Shown: piece by piece, positions 50,790-60,291 of the stretch
Position numbering within the stretch: position 1 is the stretch's first letter
Layout of the letters: every line of letters starts with the position of its first letter
Assembly: GCF_040096355.1 (NCBI RefSeq)
Contig: NZ_JBBMEX010000006.1
Span: forward strand, 62,001 to 126,000
DNA: 64,000 nucleotides
DNA from: Maccoyibacter intestinihominis
Lineage (GTDB): Bacteria > Bacillota > Clostridia > Lachnospirales > Lachnospiraceae
Direction: 5' to 3'
Notes under the pieces: generated by a model
Databases searched by the model: none
What the model was told of the DNA's origin: nothing
What the model saw: the letters and a program-made list of their open reading frames with translations, nothing else
Translations under genes and position numbers: made by a program

Positions 50790-51466
50790 GTCAGATCCTC
50801 ATAGGTGCCATTTAAAATTTCCTCATAGGAAGTAATGTAATAATCAGAAAGTTCTTTTTTTAATGGATTCTGCTCGGTGGAAAATTCATCTTCTACGCCA
50901 CAGACTTTCATGCCGGCACTGATCGCTGCCCGCATTCCGTTTGGAATATCCTCAAAGACCATGCAGTGCTCCGGGGCAACATTAAAATGTTCTGCTACCA
51001 TCAGATAGATGTCCGGTGCGGGTTTCCCATTCGGGACTTCATCGGACGTTAAGATATAATCAATATCCTCTAAAATATCATGTGCCTTTAGACAGGCTCT
51101 GGTCAGTTCATAGGAATTGCTGGTTCCGATGCCGACACGGATTTCTTTTTCTTTTAATAAGTCTAAGAACTGCTTCGCTCCCGGTTTTAACGGCACTTCT
51201 TTGCAGTATTTTTCATAAGCCATGCCGTTCCAGATCTTCATCAGTTCCTGTGGAGTATCCTTTAAGTTGAACCGCTTGATAAAATAGTCGGCAGTCTGCG
51301 CAAAGCTGATACCTTCTATCTCATATTTCAGATTTTCCGGCATTTCTAAACCGCGTGCGGTTAAAAATTCAATATCAATGGATTCCCACATCCACATGGA
51401 ATCTACTAATGTTCCGTCTAGGTCAAAAATGACTGCCCGGATATTTTCTAACATATTTTTACTCAT
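50786..51466 (-). CDS. HAD-superfamily hydrolase (beta-phosphoglucomutase-like)
   Basis: 226 aa. Motif I is FDLDGTLVDS, motif II is GIGTSNS, motif III includes the Lys in NGKPAPDIY, and motif IV is VFEDIPNGMRAA. The helical cap between I and II places it in subfamily I. Substrate unclear; phosphoglucomutase-like or phosphatase activity are both possible. Confidence 0.9.
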   Translation of the reverse strand: MSKNMLENIRAVIFDLDGTLVDSMWMWESIDIEFLTARGLEMPENLKYEIEGISFAQTADYFIKRFNLKDTPQELMKIWNGMAYEKYCKEVPLKPGAKQFLDLLKEKEIRVGIGTSNSYELTRACLKAHDILEDIDYILTSDEVPNGKPAPDIYLMVAEHFNVAPEHCMVFEDIPNGMRAAISAGMKVCGVEDEFSTEQNPLKKELSDYYITSYEEILNGTYEDLT

Positions 51467-51476
51467 TGTTTTTCCT

Positions 51477-52193
51477 CTATATTGTTCTGTTTTTCAGTGC
51501 AGATAATTCTTCTGTGGTAAGTGCCCGGTAGCTTCCGGGAGTCAGGGTTTCATCTAATTGTAACGTTCCCATAGAAAGCCGTTTTAAAAAAAGAACCTGT
51601 TTTCCGACCGCTTCAAACATCCGCTTGACCTGATGATATTTCCCTTCTGTGATGCTGACACGGATTTCTGAAATATCATCCGATTTTTCAATAACAAGGG
51701 TTGCAGGAAGTGTCGGTTTCTCTTCTTTGATATCTAATCCAAGGGAAAAGCGCTGGACATCTTCCCTCGTAACTCTTCCCTGTACCTTTGCAAAATAGGT
51801 CTTTGTCACATGCTTTTTCGGGCTTAGAAGCTCATGGGCTAATGTTCCGTCATTTGTGATCAGCAAGAGTCCTTCCGTGTCAAGATCCAGCCTGCCGACC
51901 GGAAACAGGTTATAGCCCTTTGGATTTTCAATAAAAGAAAGGACGGTCGGATACAGATTGTCTTTGACTGCCGAAACACAGCCGCCCGGTTTGTTTAACA
52001 TATAATAGACATAGGGTTCATAGGCAACCGTTTTTCCCTGATAACAGACGGTATCTTTTGTTATGTCAACCTTTGCTTCGGGCTTGCTTATCGGCATGCC
52101 ATTGACGCTGACCTGTTTTTTTCGTATGATGTTTTTTACCTCCGAACGGGTTCCAATGCCCATATCGGCTAAATATTTGTCCAGTCGGATCAT
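51477..52193 (-). CDS. RsuA/RluB-type pseudouridine synthase
   Basis: 238 aa. Short S4 domain (IRLDKYLADMGIGTRSEVKNIIRKKQVSVNG) and a synthase domain with catalytic Asp in VGRLDLDTEGLLLITNDG. The RsuA family makes single pseudouridines, most likely in 16S rRNA. ATG 52193, gap of 7 nt to the M23 gene upstream. Confidence 0.92.
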   Translation of the reverse strand: MIRLDKYLADMGIGTRSEVKNIIRKKQVSVNGMPISKPEAKVDITKDTVCYQGKTVAYEPYVYYMLNKPGGCVSAVKDNLYPTVLSFIENPKGYNLFPVGRLDLDTEGLLLITNDGTLAHELLSPKKHVTKTYFAKVQGRVTREDVQRFSLGLDIKEEKPTLPATLVIEKSDDISEIRVSITEGKYHQVKRMFEAVGKQVLFLKRLSMGTLQLDETLTPGSYRALTTEELSALKNRTI

Positions 52194-52200
52194 AATACTC

Positions 52201-52839
52201 CTAGAATGTAAGTGTTCTTTTTTTGTTTTCTAATTTCTGTAAAACCTGATAGGGATTGATGGCATATTCTTTTCCGTTTTTATCATTTAGATAAATGCCA
52301 AAATGAAGATGCACATCAAAATTTCCCGTGGTTCCTTCTATCTCACTATAGCCGGTATCTCCCATAAAGCCAATGACTTCCCCGGCACGAATCTGCTCTC
52401 CGATTTGGTATTCTTTCATATAATCGGACAAGTGTGCATAGTAATAATAGACACCGGTTTTACTGCGTATGCCAAGCCGCCATCCGCCCTGGGGCAGCCA
52501 GCCGATCTTTTCTAAGGTACCGTCACAGACACTGACTACCGGATACACGCCCCTGTGGTTGTAGGATGCCATGATGTCACATCCTTCATGTCCTCTTTTT
52601 CCACCGTAGGTACGCTCCATCATAAAGCTGTCTCCGTAAGCGACCGTCTTGCGTTCATCCCATTTTGACTCCGCTACCGGAAAATAGGATACTTCTTTTT
52701 TGATCGTATGGTAAGGGTCTTTGTATTCCGTAACAGTTCCCTTTTCTTTAGAAATCTGCAATATCTTCTGTACGCCTGCACTGTCAGCTGCAACAAGGCA
52801 GATAAACAGCAGGATCACTGCAAATTTTCGATACCACAT
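52201..52839 (-). CDS. M23 family metallopeptidase
   Basis: 212 aa. A signal/anchor segment (FAVILLFICLVAADSAG) precedes a LytM-type domain with the zinc ligands HEGCDI (His-X3-Asp) and HLHFG (His-X-His). It is expected to cut peptidoglycan cross-bridges or act as a regulator. It is 3 nt from the pepD stop. Confidence 0.88.
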   Translation of the reverse strand: MWYRKFAVILLFICLVAADSAGVQKILQISKEKGTVTEYKDPYHTIKKEVSYFPVAESKWDERKTVAYGDSFMMERTYGGKRGHEGCDIMASYNHRGVYPVVSVCDGTLEKIGWLPQGGWRLGIRSKTGVYYYYAHLSDYMKEYQIGEQIRAGEVIGFMGDTGYSEIEGTTGNFDVHLHFGIYLNDKNGKEYAINPYQVLQKLENKKRTLTF

Positions 52840-52842
52840 AAA

Positions 52843-54291
52843 TTATTTTGCTCTTTTCAAAAACTCTAAAATGAATTTCCATACACGTTCGGTAGATGAG
52901 ATCGAAAGTCTCTCTTTTGGTGTATGAATGTCAAAGTTATCCGGTCCGAATGAAACACAGTCCAGATTTTCAATCTTTTCGGAGAGGATTCCACACTCTA
53001 AGCCGGCATGGATTGCCTCGATCTTTGGTTCTTTCTGATATAAATCCCGGTAAACATCTAAAACCAGTTCACGGACTTTAGAATCTTTTTTGTATTCCCA
53101 TGCAGGATAATTACCGGTAAAGGTGACCGTACCGCCTAAGAATTCAGATAAATAGGAAAGACGATCCATCACTTCTTCTTTTCTGCTCTTGACGCTGCTT
53201 CTTACGGAAAATGATACGGAGAATTCTTCCTCTGTCATTTTCATAATTCCGGCATTGAGTGAAGTCTCAGGAAGTCCCGGAATCTCCATATTCATATGCT
53301 GAATGCCGTTTGGCATATTCCGCAGGAAGAAAAGGATTCTTGACTGGGAACGGTAACCAAGCACCTGTGTCTTTTTTGTACCGAGTTTTTCGGATTTTAA
53401 TACGATATCAGGATCACTTGCCTGATATTCTTTTTGCAGCGTACGGTTTAGTGCGAAAACTGCATCTTCTAACTTCTTCTCATCCTCCGGAGTGACTAAG
53501 ATATCACAGATGCACTCTCTTGGAATGGCATTGTCTTTAAGGCCACCGTTCAATGCACAGATGCCCATTTCTAATGTATCATCTAAATGTTTTAAAATTC
53601 TTCCGATCTCTACAATGGCATTGGCACGTTCCTTATCAATCTCACCACCGGAATGACCGCCCATTAATCCGGTCAGGGTCAGACGATATTGTAAGCCCTC
53701 TGCTTCATCAAAGACTAACGGAAAACTGCACTCTGCCGTCACTCCGCCCGCACAGCTTGTTAAAAATATTCCTTCTACATCAGAGTCAATATTTAATACC
53801 TGATGTCCTTTTAACATGGAAAGGTCAATTTTTTCTGCACCTAACATGCCGACTTCCTCATCTACGGTAAAGACGCACTCTAAACGTGGATGTGCAATTT
53901 CATCAGAATCTAAGATGGCTAAGGCATAAGCAATGGCAATGCCGTCATCGCCGCCTAAGGTTGTTCCTTTTGCCTTTACGAATTCACCGTCTATAAAAAG
54001 ACGCAGTCCTTCGTTTTCAAAGTCGATCTCCGTGTCGTTTTCTTTTTCGCAGACCATATCTAAATGTCCCTGAAGGATGATTGGTTCTGCACTCTCATAT
54101 CCTGCGGTAGCTTCTTTGATAATGACCACATTATTATATGCATCCTGATAAGCCTCTAATTCCCGTTCTTTTGCAAAGTTCATGCAATAGTCACTGATGG
54201 CTTTTGTATGATAGGAACCGTGTGGGATTCCTGCAAGTTCCTCAAAATAATAAAATACTTTTTGTGGCTGCACATTTTCTAATACTCTCAT
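52843..54291 (-). CDS. pepD: Aminoacyl-histidine dipeptidase (PepD)
   Basis: 482 aa M20-family metallopeptidase. Metal and catalytic motifs are LQGHLDMVCEK, TLGGDDGIAIAYALAIL and VDEEVGMLGAEK. It hydrolyses Xaa-His dipeptides. ATG 54291 follows AGGAGGTAAG; the frame to 54312 begins before that site. Divergent from the YlbJ-like gene. Confidence 0.94.
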   Translation of the reverse strand: MRVLENVQPQKVFYYFEELAGIPHGSYHTKAISDYCMNFAKERELEAYQDAYNNVVIIKEATAGYESAEPIILQGHLDMVCEKENDTEIDFENEGLRLFIDGEFVKAKGTTLGGDDGIAIAYALAILDSDEIAHPRLECVFTVDEEVGMLGAEKIDLSMLKGHQVLNIDSDVEGIFLTSCAGGVTAECSFPLVFDEAEGLQYRLTLTGLMGGHSGGEIDKERANAIVEIGRILKHLDDTLEMGICALNGGLKDNAIPRECICDILVTPEDEKKLEDAVFALNRTLQKEYQASDPDIVLKSEKLGTKKTQVLGYRSQSRILFFLRNMPNGIQHMNMEIPGLPETSLNAGIMKMTEEEFSVSFSVRSSVKSRKEEVMDRLSYLSEFLGGTVTFTGNYPAWEYKKDSKVRELVLDVYRDLYQKEPKIEAIHAGLECGILSEKIENLDCVSFGPDNFDIHTPKERLSISSTERVWKFILEFLKRAK

Positions 54292-54341
54292 ATTCTTACC
54301 TCCTGAATTCATATCTTTCTTAATTTTTAATATATTTAACT

Positions 54342-55262
54342 ATGAAAAAATCATACCTTATACTCTTACTTATCTTCATATTGTGTTACATGTTAATAGA
54401 CCCCGTGCATGGAATGGAAGGTGTAAAAAATGGTCTTTTACTCTGGTATGACCGCATTTTACCGGCATTACTGCCATTTTCCATTATTTCCTATATTCTG
54501 GTGGCATCGGATAATCTGTCTTTTTTCAGCAGAATCTTGCATCCTGTGATCAAAAAACTCATTCCTGTATCGCCGGACGGTGTCTATCCGCTGTTAGCGG
54601 GATTTTTATTTGGCTTCCCGTTAGGAAGTAAAATCATCGGTCAGTTATCCGAAAACGGACAACTAAGATCATCGGAAGCACAGATCCTGCTCTCTGTCTG
54701 TAACAACATCAGTCCGGTCTTTATTACCGGCTATATGGTACACCAGTGTATCGGATGTGATGCATATATGCTACCTGCGATCCTGTGCATTTATCTGCCG
54801 CCGCTTTTTTTTGCAGCTATCCGGCTGCGGTTTTTAAAAGGAACGGCTTCTGATAAAAAAAATGAGGCATCAAGATCTCAAATTACCTTTAAAATCATTG
54901 ATGCCGGAATTATGAACGGTTTTGAAACCCTGCTCAAACTATGCGGTTACATTGTGATTTTTTCTATTCTATGCAAACCGCTTTCACTATTAAAAAACAG
55001 TATTCCCTTTGTCAGCCTGTTATTTGGCAGTATCTTAGAAGTTACAAACGGTATCTCCTGTATTGCCGGGTATGGCTTTTCTAAAGAAGCAATGTTCTTA
55101 CTCTGTACCACCTGTACCTCTTTTGGAGGAATCTGTGGTATTGCCCAGACCAGTTCAATGATCTCAGACACGAACCTGTCTATGTCTGTTTATATCAGGG
55201 ATAAACTGTTCTTTTCCGTTATGACGTTCGGATGTGCTCTCTGTTACCTTTATCTATTATAA
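54342..55262 (+). CDS. YlbJ-like sporulation/nucleoside-recognition-domain membrane protein
   Basis: 306 aa polytopic membrane protein with two Gate-type domains: LLLWYDRILPALLPFSIISYI and GFLFGFPLGSKIIGQL, later IMNGFETLLKLCGYIVIF. It is shorter than B. subtilis YlbJ (about 400), but coaD and rsmD (ylbI, ylbH in B. subtilis) lie just after it, as for ylbJ. YlbJ is needed for spore cortex/late sporulation. Convergent with the coiled-coil gene, gap 12 nt. Confidence 0.78.
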   Translation: MKKSYLILLLIFILCYMLIDPVHGMEGVKNGLLLWYDRILPALLPFSIISYILVASDNLSFFSRILHPVIKKLIPVSPDGVYPLLAGFLFGFPLGSKIIGQLSENGQLRSSEAQILLSVCNNISPVFITGYMVHQCIGCDAYMLPAILCIYLPPLFFAAIRLRFLKGTASDKKNEASRSQITFKIIDAGIMNGFETLLKLCGYIVIFSILCKPLSLLKNSIPFVSLLFGSILEVTNGISCIAGYGFSKEAMFLLCTTCTSFGGICGIAQTSSMISDTNLSMSVYIRDKLFFSVMTFGCALCYLYLL

Positions 55263-55274
55263 TGATAACAGCGT

Positions 55275-55913
55275 CTACTGTAACAGATCTGCACTTACAT
55301 CGATTTCCGGCAACTCCTCTGTGGACTGTTCTGCCGGCTGCTCTTTTGCTCCCTGCTCTTTGCTGTGTTCAATCTGTTCAGGAACAAGCTCTGCACGGTT
55401 AGCTGTAACAATATCTAAAAAGCCCTGCAAAGCACCGATCAGGCTTTCACTTCTGGCTTTGGAAGTCTCGATCGCACCTGTCAGGCTTGCTTCTAAATTC
55501 TTGAGCATATCATCGGTATAGGCAATGGCACTCATACGGATATTATTTGCATCATTTGTGGCATTGTCTAAGATATCCTGTGCCTGCTTTGTTGCGATCA
55601 TAACAACCTCATTTGCCTGCGCATATGCCTGCTGCATGATCTGATGCTCGCTGACTAATTCATCCGTCTTAATCTGTGCCTGAGCAATAATTGCCTCTGC
55701 CTTTGCTTTGGCATCCGCTAAAATCGCCTCCTGATTGCTGATAATCTTCTGATAACGCTTGATCTCTTCCGGAGTCTTCATACGAAGTTCTGTTAAAAGT
55801 TCGTCAATCTCATCACGATTCACAACGATCTTACTGCTGGAAAAATTATGAGGTTTACAATTGTCAATGTATTCTTCAATCTCATCAATGATCTGTTCAA
55901 TCTTACTGCTCAT
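55275..55913 (-). CDS. Coiled-coil protein of unknown function
   Basis: 212 aa. Residues about 60-175 form an Ala/Gln/Asp-rich coiled coil reminiscent of ATP-synthase b or DivIVA-like rods (AKAKAEAIIAQAQIKTDEL). The start (SSKIEQIIDEIEEYIDNCK) and the Glu/Gln-rich C-terminus have no recognised domain. It is 11 nt after coaD on the same strand and conserved in Lachnospiraceae as a small putative scaffold. Function unknown. Confidence 0.72.
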   Translation of the reverse strand: MSSKIEQIIDEIEEYIDNCKPHNFSSSKIVVNRDEIDELLTELRMKTPEEIKRYQKIISNQEAILADAKAKAEAIIAQAQIKTDELVSEHQIMQQAYAQANEVVMIATKQAQDILDNATNDANNIRMSAIAYTDDMLKNLEASLTGAIETSKARSESLIGALQGFLDIVTANRAELVPEQIEHSKEQGAKEQPAEQSTEELPEIDVSADLLQ

Positions 55914-55924
55914 GGTTTCACCCC

Positions 55925-56410
55925 TTATTTTTTGATATTATACTTCTCATAAATCCTATCCACAAACTGTTCCGGAACAAACTTAGAAATGTCGCCGCCA
56001 TAGGAAGCAAACTCTTTCACGATCGTGGAACTCAGATAGGAATACTGTAGATTCGTTGTTAAGAATATCGTCTCAATATCGGTATTCTCGATATGATTTG
56101 TCTGGGCAATCTGCAATTCATATTCAAAATCCGTTACGGCACGCAGTCCGCGGACAATGATACTTGCATCGATTTCCCGCATATAATCAACTAAAAGTCC
56201 ATCAAAAGAAGTAACCTCTACGTTCGGTAAATCTTTTGTTAACTCTTTTAACATACTAACACGTTCCTCAACCGAAAACAATGATTTTTTTGCACTATTG
56301 TTTAAAACGCCGACAATCAGCTTGTCCACAATTTTAGAAGAACGCAGGATTATGTCTACATGTCCGTTAGTAACCGGATCAAAGCTGCCCGGATATATTG
56401 CTCTTTTCAT
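55925..56410 (-). CDS. coaD: Phosphopantetheine adenylyltransferase
   Basis: 161 aa, fourth step of coenzyme A synthesis. The nucleotidyltransferase motifs are YPGSFDPVTNGHVDI and YSYLSSTIVKEFASYGG. Follows rsmD after 1 nt, the usual rsmD-coaD pair. Confidence 0.97.
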   Translation of the reverse strand: MKRAIYPGSFDPVTNGHVDIILRSSKIVDKLIVGVLNNSAKKSLFSVEERVSMLKELTKDLPNVEVTSFDGLLVDYMREIDASIIVRGLRAVTDFEYELQIAQTNHIENTDIETIFLTTNLQYSYLSSTIVKEFASYGGDISKFVPEQFVDRIYEKYNIKK

Positions 56411-56411
56411 A

Positions 56412-56978
56412 TCAGTCCTCTTTCTGACCTGCCCGTTTTAAAAACAGATGCATATTGGTCTTGTATTTTTTCAGTTTCTCTACGGTAAAACCAAGCTCAT
56501 GTACATAGTCAAATGTTGTCCGGTCTGACATCTCTACAATGATCAGGCTGTCTTCATCGATCAGCTTTGACGTTGCAAGATAGATCAGCACTTCTTTTTC
56601 TAATTCCTTGCCATAAGGCGGGTCCATAAATACAATATCAAAATATTTGCGTCCCTCTAACTGACACAGTGCCGTCAGCACATCGGTCCTCATCAGTGTG
56701 GATTCCTCGGTAAACTTTGTAAAACGGATGTTTTCCTCGATACAGTCTGCCGCTTTTTTATTATTTTCCACAAATACGGCTTCATTCGCGCCACGACTTA
56801 ATGCTTCAAGTCCGATGGCTCCGCTTCCTGCAAACAGATCTAAAAAAGAAGCTCTTGGAACATCCATCTGGATGATGTTAAACAAAGTCTCTTTGATACG
56901 GTCTGTGGTTGGTCTGGTGTCTTTTCCTTCAATCGTTTTCAGTGGAAGGCTTCTTGCCGTTCCTGCTATGATCCTCAT
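56412..56978 (-). CDS. rsmD: 16S rRNA (guanine966-N2)-methyltransferase RsmD
   Basis: 188 aa. Class I SAM methyltransferase with DLFAGSGAIGLEALSRGA and the catalytic FMDPPYGKEL. N-terminus MRIIAGTARSLPLKTI is characteristic. ATG 56978 follows GAGGAGAAG; the longer frame to 57065 lies inside the cinA gene. It overlaps the cinA stop by 4 nt. Confidence 0.95.
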   Translation of the reverse strand: MRIIAGTARSLPLKTIEGKDTRPTTDRIKETLFNIIQMDVPRASFLDLFAGSGAIGLEALSRGANEAVFVENNKKAADCIEENIRFTKFTEESTLMRTDVLTALCQLEGRKYFDIVFMDPPYGKELEKEVLIYLATSKLIDEDSLIIVEMSDRTTFDYVHELGFTVEKLKKYKTNMHLFLKRAGQKED

Positions 56979-57463
56979 AGTATCTTCTCCTCTGTCAGCA
57001 TTTTTTCTAAGAGTGAAAATGCTGCTGCTACTGCCTGCTGTCGTATTTCGGTGCGGCTGCCGCATCCGAGCATATGGTGTGTCAAAACGCTGTCATTGTA
57101 ACAGCAGCCAAGATATACGTCTCCTACCGGATGCTCCTTCGTACCGCCGTCCGGTCCTGCAACGCCTGTGGATGAAAGGGCAATCGTGGTATGAGCCGTT
57201 CTTGCGGCACCCGTAGCCATCTCGGCAGCGGTCTGGCTGCTGACTACCCCATGATCGGAAATGGTTTTGGGGGCAACCCCTAACAGTCGTTCCTTTGCAT
57301 CATTGGAATAGGTAACATATCCCTCGTGAAAAATCTCAGATACGCCCGGAATATCCACGATCGCAGATGCGATCAGCCCACCGGTACAGGATTCCGCAGT
57401 TGTAATCGTTAATTTTTTGTCAATCAAAAATTCTACTATCTCTTCTATGGATTTATTCATCAT
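56975..57463 (-). CDS. CinA C-terminal domain (nicotinamide-nucleotide amidohydrolase)
   Basis: 162 aa, the stand-alone C-terminal domain (PncC type) without the N-terminal COG1058 part. Motifs: TTAESCTGGLIASAIVDIPG and STGVAGPDGGT. Deamidates NMN to NaMN in the pyridine nucleotide cycle. Upstream of rsmD with a 4-nt overlap. Confidence 0.92.
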   Translation of the reverse strand: MMNKSIEEIVEFLIDKKLTITTAESCTGGLIASAIVDIPGVSEIFHEGYVTYSNDAKERLLGVAPKTISDHGVVSSQTAAEMATGAARTAHTTIALSSTGVAGPDGGTKEHPVGDVYLGCCYNDSVLTHHMLGCGSRTEIRQQAVAAAFSLLEKMLTEEKIL

Positions 57464-57497
57464 TGCCGTTCTGATTTATTTTTTATTTTAGTTCCTG

Positions 57498-58040
57498 TTA
57501 TTTCTGCTCTTTTAATACCTGCTTATTTTTTGCAATGTAGTCGATCAGGGAAACGACCGTTAAGATTAATGCAATATAGGTCAGTGCTGTTGCAAGCATC
57601 TGGAAGTAGCGGTTCTGGAAATCCAAGATCAGCGCGATGATCATAAGCATCTGGAAAGTGGTCTTAAATTTGCCCCAGTAACTTGCGGCAATGACGATAC
57701 CGTTATCCGATGCCACTAAACGGAATCCGCTGATGATAAACTCTCTTGCAATAATAACAATAACGATCCATGCTGCTAACCGGTCGATCTCCACAAGACA
57801 GATCATGGCAGAGCATACTAAGAGTTTATCTGCTAACGGGTCCATAAATTTCCCGAAATTTGTCACAAGATTGTATTTTCTTGCAATTTTTCCATCTGCC
57901 ATATCGGTCAGACTTGCCACGATAAAAATGGCGGTTGCAATGTATTTTCCATATTCCGGAAAATATGGTGCAAGTAAAAAGAATACAAAAAATGGAATTA
58001 ATATTACTCGAAATATCGTCAGTTTATTTGGTAAATTCAT
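57498..58040 (-). CDS. pgsA: CDP-diacylglycerol-glycerol-3-phosphate 3-phosphatidyltransferase
   Basis: 180 aa membrane enzyme of the CDP-alcohol phosphotransferase family. The signature DGX2ARX8GX3DX3D is seen in MADGKIARK...GKFMDPLADKL. Makes phosphatidylglycerol-phosphate. Overlaps the rimO stop by 4 nt. Confidence 0.95.
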   Translation of the reverse strand: MNLPNKLTIFRVILIPFFVFFLLAPYFPEYGKYIATAIFIVASLTDMADGKIARKYNLVTNFGKFMDPLADKLLVCSAMICLVEIDRLAAWIVIVIIAREFIISGFRLVASDNGIVIAASYWGKFKTTFQMLMIIALILDFQNRYFQMLATALTYIALILTVVSLIDYIAKNKQVLKEQK

Positions 58041-59359
58041 GCAATCTCTCCTATCAAATCGTATTCATAAGCTCCGGTTACCCTTACCTTTACAAAATCA
58101 CCACTCATCAGCGTTTCATCCGTATCGATAAAAATGTAACCGTCGATATCCGGTGCGTCCCGGTAAGTTCTTCCCACATAGGTGTTTTCACCGGAAACCT
58201 GACCTTCAATCATACAATAGAGTTCCCTGCCAATCATCCGCTCGTTGGCATCTATAATAACTTCTTCCTGAAGTTCCATGACTTCCTGCTGCCATTGCTT
58301 CTTCTGTTCTTCATCTACCTGATCGTCAAAAGCTGCTGCCGGAGTATCTTCCTCCGGAGAATAAGTAAATGCACCAAGGCGGTCAAATTCCATCTCATTG
58401 ATAAAATACATCAGTGATTCATGTTCTTTTTCCGTCTCTCCCGGGAAGCCACAGATCAGTGTGGTACGGAGTGCGATATCCGGGATATCTGTTCGAAGCT
58501 TTGTGACAATACTGCGTAAATCCGCCTGTGAAGTTCTTCTTCCCATGCGTTTTAAGATCATATCATCGGCATGCTGGATCGGCAGATCTAAGTAGTGGCA
58601 GACTTTCTCGTTGCGTTTTATGGAAGCGATCAATTTATCGTCAATCTCTTCCGGATAACAGTAAAGGATCCTGATCCAGTAGATTCCTTCTATTTTATTC
58701 AGTTCATCTAAAAGTCTGTACAGAGATTTCTCTCCATACAGGTCGATACCGTAAAGAGTGGTCTCCTGTGCAACCAAGATCAGTTCCTTTACGCCCTGTG
58801 CCGCTAACTCTCTTGCAGATTCCACTAATTCTTCGATCGGGATACTGCGGTACTCGCCACGGATTTTTGGGATAATGCAGTAAGTACAATGCTTGTTGCA
58901 GCCTTCTGCGATTTTTAAATGGGCATAATGTCCTCCCGTGGTCAGGGAACGTTTTGCGGAAACGGCTGGAAGTCCCTCTAATGTCTTAAAATTCTCATAA
59001 TGACTGCCGCCTAAAACATTTTTTACGGCTTCTGCAATGGCATCGTAAGAATTCGTTCCAAGGATGGCATCCACCTGCGGGATCTCTTTTTCGATTTCTT
59101 CCTGATAACGCTGTGCTAAACATCCTGTTACGATCAGCGCTTTGCAGTTCCCGGATTCGCGGTACTCTGCCATTTCTAAAATGGTATTAATGCTTTCTTC
59201 TTTGGCATCGTTGATAAAACAACAGGTGTTGATCACAATGATATCTGCCTCCTGCTCATCATCCGTAAAGGCATAGCCCTCATTGCCAAGGATACCAAGC
59301 ATATACTCCGTATCTACGAGATTCTTATCACATCCGAGAGATACAAACAGAATTTTCAT
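58037..59359 (-). CDS. rimO: Ribosomal protein S12 methylthiotransferase RimO
   Basis: 440 aa. N-terminal MTTase domain cysteines are in SLGCDKNLVDTE, INTCCF and VTGCLAQRY. The radical SAM motif is CNKHCTYC near residue 155, and a TRAM domain is at the C-terminus. It adds methylthio to Asp of S12. The start shares one nucleotide with the omega subunit stop. Confidence 0.96.
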   Translation of the reverse strand: MKILFVSLGCDKNLVDTEYMLGILGNEGYAFTDDEQEADIIVINTCCFINDAKEESINTILEMAEYRESGNCKALIVTGCLAQRYQEEIEKEIPQVDAILGTNSYDAIAEAVKNVLGGSHYENFKTLEGLPAVSAKRSLTTGGHYAHLKIAEGCNKHCTYCIIPKIRGEYRSIPIEELVESARELAAQGVKELILVAQETTLYGIDLYGEKSLYRLLDELNKIEGIYWIRILYCYPEEIDDKLIASIKRNEKVCHYLDLPIQHADDMILKRMGRRTSQADLRSIVTKLRTDIPDIALRTTLICGFPGETEKEHESLMYFINEMEFDRLGAFTYSPEEDTPAAAFDDQVDEEQKKQWQQEVMELQEEVIIDANERMIGRELYCMIEGQVSGENTYVGRTYRDAPDIDGYIFIDTDETLMSGDFVKVRVTGAYEYDLIGEIA

Positions 59360-59613
59360 TATACTTCCTCTTCTTCCTCGTTGTCATCTCCGATAATCTT
59401 TACTTTTCCTTCGTATAACTCCTGCACTGCAGTAGAAAGCGGTTTCTTTCCGGCTGCTCCTTCTACTAACGGCTCATCTCCTGCGATGATCTGTCTTGCA
59501 CGTTTCGAAGCGGCGATTACGATGGAATAACGGCTGTTAACAACCGGTTCCTCTCCAAACTCCACACCACTGTTCATTACTTTCATTAAGTCTACATAAG
59601 ATGGATGTATCAT
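59359..59613 (-). CDS. rpoZ: DNA-directed RNA polymerase subunit omega
   Basis: 84 aa. NSRYSIVIAASKRARQIIAGDEP and the KPLSTAVQELYEGKVKI tail fit RpoZ. The C-terminus is acidic (EEEEE). Placed after gmk by 2 nt, the normal gmk-rpoZ order. Confidence 0.92.
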   Translation of the reverse strand: MIHPSYVDLMKVMNSGVEFGEEPVVNSRYSIVIAASKRARQIIAGDEPLVEGAAGKKPLSTAVQELYEGKVKIIGDDNEEEEEV

Positions 59614-59615
59614 AG

Positions 59616-60257
59616 TTATTCTCCTTTCAAAAATCCCTTTAATTCTTCACGCATCTGTGTAATCGCTTTTTCATTTCTTGCAATCGTAAGATGCTCGTTT
59701 CTTATCATCTGGTGTACTTCTTCGACACAGATGTCTAAATCATCATTGATGACTAAATAGTCATAATTTTCAATGCCCTCGGCTTCTTCGCATGCACGGC
59801 TTAAACGCTTGTTGATGATCTCCATATCCTCTGTGCCCCTGCCGATCAGCCGTTCTTTTAAGATTTCGGCGGATGGCGGTGTTACAAAAAGAAGCAAGGT
59901 CTGCGGGAACTGTTTTTTGACTTTTAAAGCGCCCTGTATCTCAATTTCTAAGATGACATCTTTGCCGTCAGCTAACTGCTTTTCCACATAGGCTTTTGGT
60001 GTGCCGTAATAGTTGTCAACATACTGTGCATATTCAAGCAGTTCGCCGTCTGTGATCATCTGCTCAAATTCTTTGGTTTCTTTAAAAAAATATTCTACGC
60101 CGTCTGTTTCGCCTTCTCTTGGCTGTCTTGTCGTTGCCGAAATGGAAAGTGCGTATTGCTCAGGATACTTTTTTAAAAGTTCTTTCATAATCGTTCCCTT
60201 TCCTGAGCCGGAAAAGCCGGAAACGACAACTAATATTCCTTTTTTTTCTAAATTCAT
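59616..60257 (-). CDS. gmk: Guanylate kinase
   Basis: 213 aa. P-loop GFSGSGKGTI, GMP-binding TTRQPREGETDGVEYFF and the LID region RLSRACEEA. Converts GMP to GDP. yicC lies upstream with a 34-nt gap; there is no room for the remA/DUF370 gene often found here in Firmicutes. Confidence 0.97.
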   Translation of the reverse strand: MNLEKKGILVVVSGFSGSGKGTIMKELLKKYPEQYALSISATTRQPREGETDGVEYFFKETKEFEQMITDGELLEYAQYVDNYYGTPKAYVEKQLADGKDVILEIEIQGALKVKKQFPQTLLLFVTPPSAEILKERLIGRGTEDMEIINKRLSRACEEAEGIENYDYLVINDDLDICVEEVHQMIRNEHLTIARNEKAITQMREELKGFLKGE

Positions 60258-60291
60258 CGTATTTTCCTCTTCAAATATCGGTTATGTAAAG

